Below are positions 1 to 6,372 of a stretch of 11,421 nt of DNA, piece by piece (the stretch's first letter is position 1; each line of letters begins with the position of its first letter). A program made the position numbers and the translations under genes. The notes under the pieces were generated by a model, which worked only from the letters and a program-made list of their open reading frames with translations, was not told the origin of the DNA and did no database searches. The DNA lies in NCBI GenBank assembly GCA_017443685.1, contig JAFSYD010000027.1, forward strand, positions 1-11,421. Reading direction: 5' to 3'. This stretch comes from Lachnospiraceae bacterium. Lineage in GTDB: Bacteria; Bacillota; Clostridia; Lachnospirales; Lachnospiraceae.

Positions 1-418
1 CTGTATCCGGCTGTGGATCTTCCTTGTCTATTTTAATTAGTTCCCCACCCTGTAAATCCTGGTTATGGAGGTATCGAAGCATCTCAATCGCATTATCATC
101 AAGGCCGGTCTGTTCTTTGTATATAGTAGCAGAAAACAAAGGATCATCTTGCAAATTGAGAAGATAATCTGCATCGTATTTTAACTTCTTACAGAGATCA
201 TACATAAAAAGAATAGTATCTCTTCTTCCTATTCCAGATGGTTTGACTATCCCACTATAGGTATCCACAGTCACATTTAACATTTGAGCCATGATCTTCT
301 GGGAATAGTCGTGCTTATCGGCATATTCCGTTAAGCGATCCTTAAACTTCTGATATGCTTTTTCTGCTTGCGATGAATATGATTTGTTGCTTCTCCGTCC
401 TTCTCTTTTTGCCGCCAT
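1..418 (-). CDS. helix-turn-helix regulator-like protein, 3' end cut by window edge
   Basis: Reading leftward from ATG at 418, 139 codons are open and no stop is reached, so the C-terminus lies outside the window. A good ribosome binding site, AGGAGG, sits just upstream of the ATG (complement of about 423-429). The first 20 or so residues are basic (MAAKREGRRSNKSY). Residues about 38-80 (YSQKIMAQMLNV, then TVDTYSGIVKP, then a helical LFMYDLCKKL segment) read as an XRE/Cro-like helix-turn-helix, followed by an acidic helical tail. DNA binding is inferred from this pattern; the target is unknown. It is transcribed away from the rightward regulator/integrase genes, an arrangement typical of the control region of a phage or integrative element. 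It could be a repressor or an accessory DNA-binding protein of the element. Confidence 0.7.
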   Translation of the reverse strand, partial: MAAKREGRRSNKSYSSQAEKAYQKFKDRLTEYADKHDYSQKIMAQMLNVTVDTYSGIVKPSGIGRRDTILFMYDLCKKLKYDADYLLNLQDDPLFSATIYKEQTGLDDNAIEMLRYLHNQDLQGGELIKIDKEDPQPDT

Positions 419-604
419 ATAGTCCTCCTAACAAAATAAATGAATACTGGTAAAAATTATACCGCATTATAGAAAAAATAGGAAGAAAAATGGAAGAAAG
501 ATGGTAAGGAATTGAATCTGAACAGGCGGTATAATAAAAGAAAAACGCAAGCGTTGGGACAATATTAAATGTCAGAGACGCTGCAAAGAAAGGAGGTAGT
601 TGGA
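419..604. promoter_or_regulatory. divergent control region between two helix-turn-helix genes
   Basis: This AT-rich intergenic stretch separates the leftward gene at 418 from the rightward gene at 605. Two TATAAT boxes read on the minus strand (461-456 and 471-466) and one on the plus strand (530-535), so both directions have candidate -10 elements. None has a convincing -35 at 17 bp; TTGAAT at 512-517 is only 12 bp from the plus-strand box. Weak -35 elements would fit regulator-controlled promoters. The assignment rests on the -10 matches and the divergent layout only. Confidence 0.45.
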
Positions 605-817
605 GTGAAAATCATTGCAAAGCCGTTACTGACGGAAGCTCGAATCCGAGCAAATCTTACGATCCATGAACTTGCATCCAAGGCAAATGTGCCGGTCGGT
701 ACGCTGTCGAGGGCCGAAAACGGACATAGCATATCCATGCGGTCAGCACATAAATTGTGCAATTTTTATAAGCAACAGTTTGAAAGTTTATTTGAAATAA
801 CAGGAAGGGAGAATTGA
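605..817 (+). CDS. small XRE-family helix-turn-helix protein (70 aa)
   Basis: The protein from GTG at 605 is almost entirely one helix-turn-helix domain. Residues about 10-55 run from TEARIRANLTIHELASKAN through VPVGTLSRAENG to a LCNFY helix, the standard XRE pattern (helix, ELA, turn, recognition helix with SRAENG). An in-frame ATG exists at 569, but AGGAGG (591-596) lies inside that longer version, 8 bp before GTG 605, so GTG is the better start. The gene ends 2 bp before the next start (820), implying one transcript with the two unknown genes and perhaps the integrase. A role as regulator of the element (lysogeny or excision switch) is inferred from its position. Confidence 0.75.
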   Translation: MKIIAKPLLTEARIRANLTIHELASKANVPVGTLSRAENGHSISMRSAHKLCNFYKQQFESLFEITGREN

Positions 818-819
818 TT

Positions 820-1245
820 ATGACTACAAAAATAATATCAGATCGTGATATCGCCGCTTTACGCAGGCGTATTAAGAAATTTGGATATAACATCCATAAG
901 TTGAACATTTCCATAGGTCATCAAATTAAAATAAGCAAATTTTGGATTGAAGAAGAAGTTACTGGAGACGCTGTGGTTCTTTTGGAGTGTGAATTATTAT
1001 ATGAAAATCTTCAGGTTTACCTTTATTCGTTTGATGAAATCAAATCGATATTAAATTGGTTGGAATTAGAGTTTGTAGACTGTGTACCGTGTAACACATT
1101 TTGTAAATATGTAGAGCTCGATGACTGTCGCTCTTGTGATAAATCAAAATGGATAATAAATAAACCCTCGCTGGAGGAATTTACTCAAGTTGTGCGTGCT
1201 TGTATTTTCTTAGCATGGTTATTAGGAGGAGAGAAATATGCTTGA
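820..1245 (+). CDS. hypothetical protein with a cysteine-pair cluster (141 aa)
   Basis: I do not recognise this family. ATG 820 is chosen because GGGAG (807-811) lies 8 bp upstream; a TTG two codons earlier is also in frame. The N-terminus (residues 1-40) is basic and helical (DIAALRRRIKKFGYNIHKL). The middle alternates hydrophobic and acidic residues. Residues 88-106 hold C88-x2-C91-x3-C95-x7-C103-x2-C106, which looks like a small metal-binding (zinc-knuckle) unit. The C-terminus has a hydrophobic stretch around residues 122-136 (FTQVVRACIFLAWLL), more likely a buried helix than a certain membrane span. It lies 2 bp after the XRE gene and overlaps the next gene by 8 bp, so the three are probably co-translated. 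It is AT-rich like the rest of the element. Function unknown. Confidence 0.75.
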   Translation: MTTKIISDRDIAALRRRIKKFGYNIHKLNISIGHQIKISKFWIEEEVTGDAVVLLECELLYENLQVYLYSFDEIKSILNWLELEFVDCVPCNTFCKYVELDDCRSCDKSKWIINKPSLEEFTQVVRACIFLAWLLGGEKYA

Positions 1246-1603
1246 TAATAATGAAGAATACGCCTTGGGGATGACATATCCTGAGTACCACCTGTGGTAC
1301 GAAAATCGGCAGATAGCAGAGCAGCGGCTCATAAAGATGCTTCGCCCACATGCACGTAAAAAAGGTTATGGGATCAAAAAAGGATACAGTCCGGACAGCA
1401 TATCAAATCCAAACCTGAAAGAAGGAGTTAATCCGGCAAATATCAATCCGCCTGCATATGCGTTAGTTGATCTTAAAACAGGGGAGTATGTAGAAGGGTT
1501 TGTAGAGCATCAACGCTGTGCTGATGGACACGAATGTTTTATTTATGACATGGAAGCAACAGACATTGCAGCCTTTCTCGAAATTGATACCGACATATTA
1601 TGA
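1238..1603 (+). CDS. hypothetical protein of the mobile element (121 aa)
   Basis: I do not recognise this family. The ATG at 1238 is preceded by a strong AGGAGGAG ribosome binding site located inside the end of the previous gene, and the two genes overlap by 8 bp. The N-terminal third is helical and rich in aromatic residues (TYPEYHLWYENRQIAEQRL), then basic (about residues 36-50, RPHARKKGYGIKKGY). A proline- and asparagine-rich segment follows (residues 51-72). The C-terminal part looks like a small beta-rich region (YALVDLKTGEYVEGFVEHQ) with C94 and C100, ending acidic. No signal peptide or membrane span is visible. Position between the regulator and the integrase suggests an accessory role in the element; excisionase is possible by location, but no excisionase motif is seen. 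Confidence 0.7.
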   Translation: MLDNNEEYALGMTYPEYHLWYENRQIAEQRLIKMLRPHARKKGYGIKKGYSPDSISNPNLKEGVNPANINPPAYALVDLKTGEYVEGFVEHQRCADGHECFIYDMEATDIAAFLEIDTDIL

Positions 1604-1657
1604 AAAAAAATTAGGATCGTCTTGTCTTAAATAAATTCAATAATCTAATTTGGAAAG

Positions 1658-1706
1658 GGGGTATCTCCATGAGCAGACAAGCACAAAATGGGGATACCCC
1701 ATTTTT
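1658..1706 (+). promoter_or_regulatory. competing hairpins over the integrase ribosome binding site
   Basis: The ribosome binding site of the integrase (GGGGGTATC, 1657-1665) is perfectly complementary to GATACCCC at 1693-1700, inside codons 9-11. The same downstream segment also forms a tight local hairpin, AAAATGGGG (1685-1693), loop ATA, CCCCATTTT (1697-1705), plus one more T, which resembles a weak intrinsic terminator. The two structures share the 1693-1700 strand and exclude each other. Both would lower integrase expression, one by hiding the ribosome binding site and the other by ending transcription. The pairing is seen directly; a regulatory role is inference. Confidence 0.5.
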
Positions 1707-2952
1707 AACAGATGACTTGCTGGTACTTTTGAAAACTGATAAGATGGAAACAGAGGATGCGCGGAAATTGTACAGAGAGATGGAGAAACAGATCATCCTC
1801 AGAGATTATACGTTTCCGGATAAGCCAAGTAGTGACGGGTTCTATCATATTTATGTGACGGATCCCACCAAGAAGTCAGGAAGGAGGGCGATAAAAGCCA
1901 AGACAATCGATGCCTTAAAAGATAAGGTATATGCACATGAAAAAGGTATCAATGGGAAAGCACGTAAGACATTCAAGGAGGTGTTTGGATTATCGCAAAG
2001 TGAAAAATTAAAGTATGCAAAGAGCGAAGAACGGCAACTGTCTGTATTTAATACTATCGGGCGCAATGACTCAGAGTACCGGCGATTCTTTGCAGGGACG
2101 GCATTTGAGAGAATGTATATTGATGAGATCACAAAGAAAGACGTGGACAATATTACGTACCAGGTGTTGTCAAGGTACGATCTGACGGATAAGGGTTTCT
2201 TAAGTTACAGGGGCTTACTGAAAGCAACATTTGACCTTGCGTATGAAGAATACTGGATTGCAGACAATGTTTATAACCGCGTGAATTTTAAGAAATATAA
2301 GGATATGCTCAAAGAGCCGACGCCGATTGAAGAACGGTTACATACAGACAAGGAGATAGAAGATATCATTGCGTATGTCCGTGACAAGCACAGGAAGTCT
2401 CCGGGTTATATGCCTGCGTATGCATTGGAATTGCAGCTGATAATGGGTCTACGGCGCGGAGAGGTACTTGCGTTGAAATGGAGTGATGTATTCGAAGACC
2501 ATATCTTGATCCGTCGGGAACAGATCACCGTTAATCCGAGTAAGTATACAAAAGGATGTGATAAGGTAGTTGAACACACAAAAACAAGGCGGAACCGTAA
2601 GTATCCTAAGACGCGGCAAGTTATAGCGCTGCTGGAGCAATTAAAGGCCGTCAATGGGGAATCAGACAGTGAGTTTTTGTTTCCATCTGACAATGTCAAT
2701 GGGATCGTGTCGAATAATGCTCTGTATAAGTTTTATCGTAGAACTTGTGATGCGCTTGATATTCCGATTTGTAAGGAATGTATTAAGGGGACACATTCGT
2801 TCCGGCGAAATGCAGAAACAAAAGTAGTCAACCAATCAGGTGGTAATATTATTATGGCTGCAAAGCTGTTTGGACATTCGCCTGCTGTCGCAGAAAAGAA
2901 CTATTATACAGGCTTGGATATGACAAAGGCAAAAGCCGTGTTGGAATCATAG
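1669..2952 (+). CDS. int: tyrosine recombinase / integrase of the element
   Basis: This 427-residue site-specific recombinase would catalyse integration and excision of the element. The N-terminal part (about residues 50-95, FYHIYVTDPTKKSGRRAIKAK) resembles the arm-binding AP2-like domain of Tn916/phage integrases. The core-binding SAM-like domain follows (about 100-215). The catalytic domain (about 225-427) has the expected residues: R262 in GLRRGEVLAL, a probable K305, H376 and R379 in GTHSFRR, H403 in LFGHS and the nucleophile Y412 nine residues later. Length is normal for the family and there is no truncation, so it should be active. The ATG at 1669 follows a GGAAAGGGGG ribosome binding site. 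The gene reads toward the 3' end of tRNA-Ser, whose terminus is the likely attachment site. The stop codon is TAG, unlike the core genes in the window. Confidence 0.95.
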   Translation: MSRQAQNGDTPFLTDDLLVLLKTDKMETEDARKLYREMEKQIILRDYTFPDKPSSDGFYHIYVTDPTKKSGRRAIKAKTIDALKDKVYAHEKGINGKARKTFKEVFGLSQSEKLKYAKSEERQLSVFNTIGRNDSEYRRFFAGTAFERMYIDEITKKDVDNITYQVLSRYDLTDKGFLSYRGLLKATFDLAYEEYWIADNVYNRVNFKKYKDMLKEPTPIEERLHTDKEIEDIIAYVRDKHRKSPGYMPAYALELQLIMGLRRGEVLALKWSDVFEDHILIRREQITVNPSKYTKGCDKVVEHTKTRRNRKYPKTRQVIALLEQLKAVNGESDSEFLFPSDNVNGIVSNNALYKFYRRTCDALDIPICKECIKGTHSFRRNAETKVVNQSGGNIIMAAKLFGHSPAVAEKNYYTGLDMTKAKAVLES

Positions 2953-2958
2953 CATTCA

Positions 2959-2980
2959 GGGTAACCAAAGGGTAACCAAA
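2959..2980 (+). repeat. tandem 11-bp direct repeat beside the integrase
   Basis: GGGTAACCAAA occurs twice back to back (2959-2969 and 2970-2980), starting 6 bp after the integrase stop and about 70 bp from the tRNA end. Tandem short direct repeats next to the integration core are typical arm-type binding sites for the integrase N-terminal domain. The repeat is certain; the binding role is inferred from position. Confidence 0.6.
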
Positions 2981-2995
2981 ATCAGGGATTTTCTC

Positions 2996-3039
2996 AAAAA
3001 TAAGAAACCCCGGAACCCTTGAAAATACTGGGCTCCGGG
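2996..3039 (-). terminator. intrinsic terminator of tRNA-Ser
   Basis: On the minus strand, CCCGGAGCCC (3039-3030) pairs with GGGTTCCGGG (3017-3008) over ten positions including one G-U, around an 11-nt loop. It is followed by the T-rich stretch GTTTCTTATTTTT. It begins 13 nt after the tRNA 3' end, so it fits as the terminator of tRNA-Ser. If the crossover lies within the tRNA end, this terminator is carried in by the element; otherwise it is the host's own. Confidence 0.75.
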
Positions 3040-3052
3040 ACTTCACCAAGAG

Positions 3053-3077
3053 CGGAGATGCAGGGATTCGAACCCTG
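3053..3077. other. probable attachment site (att) at the tRNA-Ser 3' end
   Basis: The T-arm and 3' acceptor strand of tRNA-Ser face the adjacent integrase gene. Integrative elements with tyrosine recombinases commonly recombine in the 3' end of a tRNA gene and restore it. The DNA left of this point is AT-rich mobile-element DNA and the DNA right of it is core chromosome. The second copy of the duplicated core should lie beyond the left edge of the window and was not found here, so the exact core limits are unknown. Confidence 0.45.
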
Positions 3078-3142
3078 GTGCCGGGGTAAACCGACAAACG
3101 CATTTCGAGTGCGCCGCGTTATGACCACTTCGCTACATCTCC
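3053..3142 (-). tRNA. tRNA-Ser (anticodon CGA)
   Basis: Read on the minus strand, the gene has a 7-bp acceptor stem (GGAGATG with CATCTCC), a D-arm region, and an anticodon stem GCGCA/TGCGT around loop CTCGAAA, giving anticodon CGA. A long variable arm of the class II type is typical of serine tRNAs. A T-arm CAGGG-TTCGAAT-CCCTG follows, then discriminator G. At 90 nt the length fits tRNA-Ser. The 3' CCA is not encoded. The gene is complete despite the neighbouring element and reads UCG serine codons. Confidence 0.95.
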
Positions 3143-3154
3143 AAGTCATAATAC

Positions 3155-3169
3155 GATCCGTTACGGATC
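3155..3169. repeat. perfect inverted repeat in the tRNA-Ser leader
   Basis: GATCCG and CGGATC flank TTA, a perfect 6-bp inverted repeat that starts 12 bp upstream of the mature tRNA 5' end and lies inside the predicted precursor leader. It could form a hairpin affecting 5' processing. No function can be assigned from the sequence. Confidence 0.4.
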
Positions 3170-3207
3170 TTCGCATATTATACGTGCGTGCTTTTAACAG
3201 CTTCCCT

Positions 3208-3236
3208 ATTCTACAATATTTTTTTCAAAAAGGCAA
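3208..3236 (-). promoter_or_regulatory. sigma-A-type promoter for tRNA-Ser
   Basis: On the minus strand, -35 TTGCCT (3236-3231) and -10 TAGAAT (3213-3208) are separated by 17 bp. Transcription would start near 3201, giving a leader of about 58 nt before the tRNA. A second TATAAT on the same strand (3182-3177) lies closer to the tRNA but has no good -35. Confidence 0.6.
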
Positions 3237-3244
3237 GTATTACA

Positions 3245-3273
3245 TTGTTTTATCCCGAAAATTATTTTATAAT
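3245..3273 (+). promoter_or_regulatory. sigma-A-type promoter for pfkA and the operon behind it
   Basis: -35 TTGTTT (3245-3250) and a perfect -10 TATAAT (3268-3273) are separated by exactly 17 bp. The predicted start is near 3280, leaving a leader of about 68 nt before pfkA. No other promoter is visible before dnaX, so this promoter probably drives pfkA-dnaX-ybaB-recR. Confidence 0.7.
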
Positions 3274-3287
3274 GATGCTTAGCGAGT

Positions 3288-3304
3288 AAAATGCGGTGCA
3301 TTTT
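3288..3304 (+). promoter_or_regulatory. 5'-end stem-loop in the pfkA leader
   Basis: AAAATGC (3288-3294), loop GGT, GCATTTT (3298-3304) is a perfect 7-bp inverted repeat a few bases after the predicted transcription start. It could be an mRNA-stabilising 5' hairpin or an operator. It lacks the GC-rich stem of a strong terminator. Confidence 0.45.
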
Positions 3305-3347
3305 CGCAGGTAAGATGTAAAGGAACACCAAGAAAAGGGGGATTACT

Positions 3348-4418
3348 ATGAAAATCGGTTTATTGACGAGCGGCGGTGATTGTCAGGCGTTGAATGCTGC
3401 GATGCGCGGTGTTGTTAAGGGTTTGTCGGAGACGGTCGATAAGCTTGAAGTATACGGCTTCGAGGAAGGCTATAAGGGGCTTATTTACGGGAATTACCGT
3501 TTGCTTACGAGCGTGGATTTCTCCGGGATCTTAACGAAGGGCGGAACGATCCTGGGTTCATCCCGTCAGCCGTTTAAGATGATGCGTATTCCGGATGCGA
3601 ACGGTCTGGATAAGGTAGAGGCGATGAAGAGCAATTACCATAAGCTCAACCTGGACTGTCTGGTTATCCTTGGCGGCAACGGAACGCAGAAGACGGCGAA
3701 TCTGCTCCGCGAAGAGGGACTTAACATCATCCATCTTCCGAAGACCATCGACAACGACATTTACGGCACGGACATGACCTTTGGCTTCTATTCCGCGGTC
3801 AATATCGCCTGCGAGGCGATCGACTGCATCCATACAACAGCTGCATCCCATAACCGCGTGTTCATCGTTGAGGTAATGGGACATAAGGTGGGATGGCTGA
3901 CGCTTTATGCGGGTATCGCTTCCGGCGCGGATATCATCCTTTTGCCGGAGATCCCGTATGATAATGACAAGATCATCGATGCGATCCAGAAGCGCAAAAA
4001 GCAAGGCAAAGGCTTCACTATCCTTGCGGTAGCGGAGGGCGCGATCTCGAAGGAAGACGCGGCGCTTTCCAAGAAGGAGCTGAAGAAAAAGCGCGAAAAC
4101 GAGCCGCATCCGTCCGTATCCTACCGGATCGCGGAAATGATCACACAGCGTACCGGTTCGGAAGCGCGCGTGACGGTTCCGGGACATACGCACCGCGGCG
4201 GCAGCCCGTGCCCGTACGATCGCGTACTTTGCACCCGCCTGGGTTCGGCAGCGGCGAAGGCGATCGTTGACGGCAAGTTCGGCAATATGGTCGCGATCAT
4301 TAACGGTGAGACGAAGCTCGTTCCGTTAGAGAAGGTTGCAGGGAAGCTTAAGATGGTGGATCCGGGCTGCAAGCTCATCAAGGAGGCAAAGAGGACAGGC
4401 ATCAGCTTTGGCGACTAA
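3348..4418 (+). CDS. pfkA: 6-phosphofructokinase
   Basis: This enzyme phosphorylates fructose 6-phosphate to fructose 1,6-bisphosphate, the committed step of glycolysis, in the cytosol. The 356-residue protein opens with the nucleotide loop GLLTSGGDCQALNAAMRG (about 4-21). It carries GGNGT (109-113), the PKTIDND catalytic segment (131-137, base D135), EVMGHKVGWLTL (175-186) and the sugar-phosphate segment PGHTHRGGSPCPYDR (278-292). G112 occupies the position that is glycine in ATP enzymes and aspartate in pyrophosphate enzymes. K132 occupies the position that is glycine in E. coli PfkA and lysine in pyrophosphate enzymes. This pairing marks the mixed-signature (group III-like) subfamily, for which ATP use is more likely. 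The ATG follows AGGGGG by 6 bp. The stop shares one base with the dnaX start. Confidence 0.93.
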   Translation: MKIGLLTSGGDCQALNAAMRGVVKGLSETVDKLEVYGFEEGYKGLIYGNYRLLTSVDFSGILTKGGTILGSSRQPFKMMRIPDANGLDKVEAMKSNYHKLNLDCLVILGGNGTQKTANLLREEGLNIIHLPKTIDNDIYGTDMTFGFYSAVNIACEAIDCIHTTAASHNRVFIVEVMGHKVGWLTLYAGIASGADIILLPEIPYDNDKIIDAIQKRKKQGKGFTILAVAEGAISKEDAALSKKELKKKRENEPHPSVSYRIAEMITQRTGSEARVTVPGHTHRGGSPCPYDRVLCTRLGSAAAKAIVDGKFGNMVAIINGETKLVPLEKVAGKLKMVDPGCKLIKEAKRTGISFGD

Positions 4419-6007
4419 TGGCATATCAGGCACTGTACCGTAAATTCCGCCCAAAGGAATTTGCGGATGTAAAAGGACAAGAGCATATAGTAACGGCGCT
4501 GAAGAATCAGATCCGCGACGAACGGATCGGTCACGCGTACCTTTTTACGGGTACGCGCGGCACCGGCAAAACGACAATGGCAAAGATATTTGCCAAAGCG
4601 GTCAACTGTGAACAGCCAAAAGAAGACGGCTCACCGTGCGGCGAATGTGCGGTGTGCCGTTCTATTGAAGAGGGCGCGTCCATGAGCGTGATCGAGCTGG
4701 ACGCGGCATCGAACAACAGCGTGGATGATGTCCGAGGGATCATCGAGGAGATCGAGTACCGACCGACCGAGGGCAGATATAAGGTATACATCGTCGATGA
4801 GGTGCATATGCTTTCGGGAGCAGCCTTCAACGCCCTGCTGAAGACACTCGAAGAGCCGCCGTCTTACGTGATCTTTATTCTTGCGACGACTGAGGTCAAC
4901 AAGGTGCCGATCACGATCTTATCGCGCTGCCAGCGGTATGATTTTCGCAGGATCACGATCGAATCCATCGCGGGACGCCTTGCGGAGGTTATGGACGCGG
5001 AGGGCAATGCCTATGAGGAGAAGGCGCTTTCCTATATAGCGAAGGCGGCGGACGGTTCCATGCGTGACGCGCTGTCGCTTTTGGATCAGTGCATTGCATT
5101 TTACCCGGACAAGAAGCTGTCATATGATGATGCGCTGAATGTGCTCGGCGCGGTTGATACGGAAGTGTTTTCGCGGATGTTTCAGAATATCCGGAAAGGC
5201 GATGTGGCGGCTGTCATCCGGCAGGTAGACGAGATCATATACGCGGGGCGGGAGCTTCCCCAGTTCATGACGGATTTCACATGGTATCTGCGCAACCTGC
5301 TTCTGGTAAAAAGCGCGGACGGAATGGAAGACGTGCTTGACGTATCGACAGAGACACTTGCCGTGTTAAAAGAGGAAGCCGCGCAGGTGTCAGATGAGGT
5401 GTTGATGCGCTACATCCGTCTTTTGTCGGAGCTTTTGAACCGCATCCGCTATTCGCCGCAGAAGCGGCCGATAGTGGAGATCGGCCTGATCCGTATGATG
5501 AAGCCGCAGATGGATCATGATCTGGACAGCGTTCTGGACCGCCTGTATAAGATCGAGGAACAGCTCGAAAGCGGAATGATCACGGTCAGTGCGCCGGTGG
5601 GGCAGGCAGCCGGCCAGACGCCCGCTGCCACAAGCAATGAACGGGAGAAGCTTCCCGCGGCGGTGCCCGAGGATGTGCAAAAGGCGGTAAAGCTTTGGAA
5701 AACGATCGTAGCTGATGCACCCTTGCCGCTGGCGAAGTATCTGGGGATGGCGTATGTGTCGGTGGATCAGAACCGCGAGCTGATGCTGGTATTCGATGCG
5801 AACGACCCGCAGCAGGATTTCGCGCGGGGACAGGCGGCGAACCGTATCGAGCAGATCAAAACGCTGATCGGCGAACACGTCGGTGCCGATGTACCGGTGG
5901 TGGTCAAACGGAACGATTCACAGCTGCCGCGTGAGCATAAATACGAAAATGCGATCGATGCTTTTGCAAAAGAAATCGGCATGGATATTGAGGTAGAAGA
6001 TTTTTAA
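4418..6007 (+). CDS. dnaX: DNA polymerase III subunit gamma/tau
   Basis: DnaX is the ATPase of the clamp loader that places the sliding clamp on DNA and links it to the replicative polymerase. The 529-residue protein has the full N-terminal AAA+ module: Walker A GTRGTGKTT (45-53), four zinc-binding cysteines (C64, C74, C77, C80), Walker B VYIVDEVHML (123-132) and the SRC motif (169-171). The lid and collar domains follow to about residue 370. After a short Ala/Pro-rich linker (about 395-420) comes the C-terminal tau-specific part. The length suits a firmicute tau. I see no A6G slippery site, so programmed frameshifting to make gamma is not supported. The ATG overlaps the pfkA stop (TAATG), and the nearest good ribosome binding sequence (AGGAGG, 4381-4386) is too far, so translation is probably coupled to pfkA. 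Confidence 0.96.
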   Translation: MAYQALYRKFRPKEFADVKGQEHIVTALKNQIRDERIGHAYLFTGTRGTGKTTMAKIFAKAVNCEQPKEDGSPCGECAVCRSIEEGASMSVIELDAASNNSVDDVRGIIEEIEYRPTEGRYKVYIVDEVHMLSGAAFNALLKTLEEPPSYVIFILATTEVNKVPITILSRCQRYDFRRITIESIAGRLAEVMDAEGNAYEEKALSYIAKAADGSMRDALSLLDQCIAFYPDKKLSYDDALNVLGAVDTEVFSRMFQNIRKGDVAAVIRQVDEIIYAGRELPQFMTDFTWYLRNLLLVKSADGMEDVLDVSTETLAVLKEEAAQVSDEVLMRYIRLLSELLNRIRYSPQKRPIVEIGLIRMMKPQMDHDLDSVLDRLYKIEEQLESGMITVSAPVGQAAGQTPAATSNEREKLPAAVPEDVQKAVKLWKTIVADAPLPLAKYLGMAYVSVDQNRELMLVFDANDPQQDFARGQAANRIEQIKTLIGEHVGADVPVVVKRNDSQLPREHKYENAIDAFAKEIGMDIEVEDF

Positions 6008-6025
6008 AACAGGAGAGGTAGAAAA

Positions 6026-6370
6026 ATGGGAGGACGCAGAGGCGGTTTTTCCGGCGGGATGCCGGGCAACATGAAAAATATGATGAAGCAGGCGCAAAAG
6101 ATGCAAAAGCAGATGGAAGAAGCGCAGGCTGCATTGGAGGAGCAGGAGGTAACGGCATCTTCCGGCGGCGGAGCGGTTGAGGTGACCGTCAGCGGCGGAA
6201 AGGAAGTCAAGAAGATCAAGCTTTCCGAAGAGGTTGTGGATCCTGAGGATATCGAGATGCTGGAGGATCTGATCGTTGCGGCGACGAACGAGGCGCTCCG
6301 TAAGGTTGATGAGCTTTCGCAGGCGTCGATGTCGCAGCTGACGAGTGCGCTGTCCGGTTTGGGGATGTAA
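6026..6370 (+). CDS. YbaB/EbfC family nucleoid-associated protein
   Basis: The 114-residue protein matches the YbaB/EbfC family, small dimeric DNA-binding proteins that coat the nucleoid and are commonly encoded between dnaX and recR. The N-terminus is glycine/arginine-rich ([15 protein letters not shown]), followed by a methionine- and lysine-rich helix (about 15-45, [19 protein letters not shown]). The conserved core follows, with [21 protein letters not shown] and [20 protein letters not shown] (about 46-92). The start is supported by AGGAGAGG (6011-6018). It lies 18 bp after dnaX and 2 bp before recR. The usual role is thought to be a structural partner of replication/recombination proteins, although the family's exact function is unsettled. 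Confidence 0.93.
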   Translation: MGGRRGGFSGGMPGNMKNMMKQAQKMQKQMEEAQAALEEQEVTASSGGGAVEVTVSGGKEVKKIKLSEEVVDPEDIEMLEDLIVAATNEALRKVDELSQASMSQLTSALSGLGM

Positions 6371-6372
6371 CG

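Noticed and set aside
569..604. ATG start adding 12 residues to the small XRE protein
   Set aside because: The AGGAGG ribosome binding site lies inside this stretch at correct distance from GTG 605, and the extra residues do not look like part of the domain.
1622..1651. Promoter TTGTCT/TAATTT directly before the integrase
   Set aside because: Spacing is 18 bp and both boxes are weak, and the predicted start would fall inside the ribosome binding site.
3019..3282. 87-aa rightward reading frame over the tRNA region
   Set aside because: It runs antisense through the tRNA-Ser gene, its terminator side and promoter, with no ribosome binding site; it is a chance frame.
3558..4193. 211-aa leftward reading frame inside pfkA, and a 283-aa one at 8566-9417 inside the FliK-like gene
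   Set aside because: Both are antisense to well-supported genes, rich in Arg/His/Leu as expected of shadow frames in GC-rich DNA, with no start signals.
4418..6007. Programmed frameshift site in dnaX to make a gamma subunit
   Set aside because: No A6G slippery heptamer was found; the longest run near the middle has only five A and no strong downstream structure was evident.
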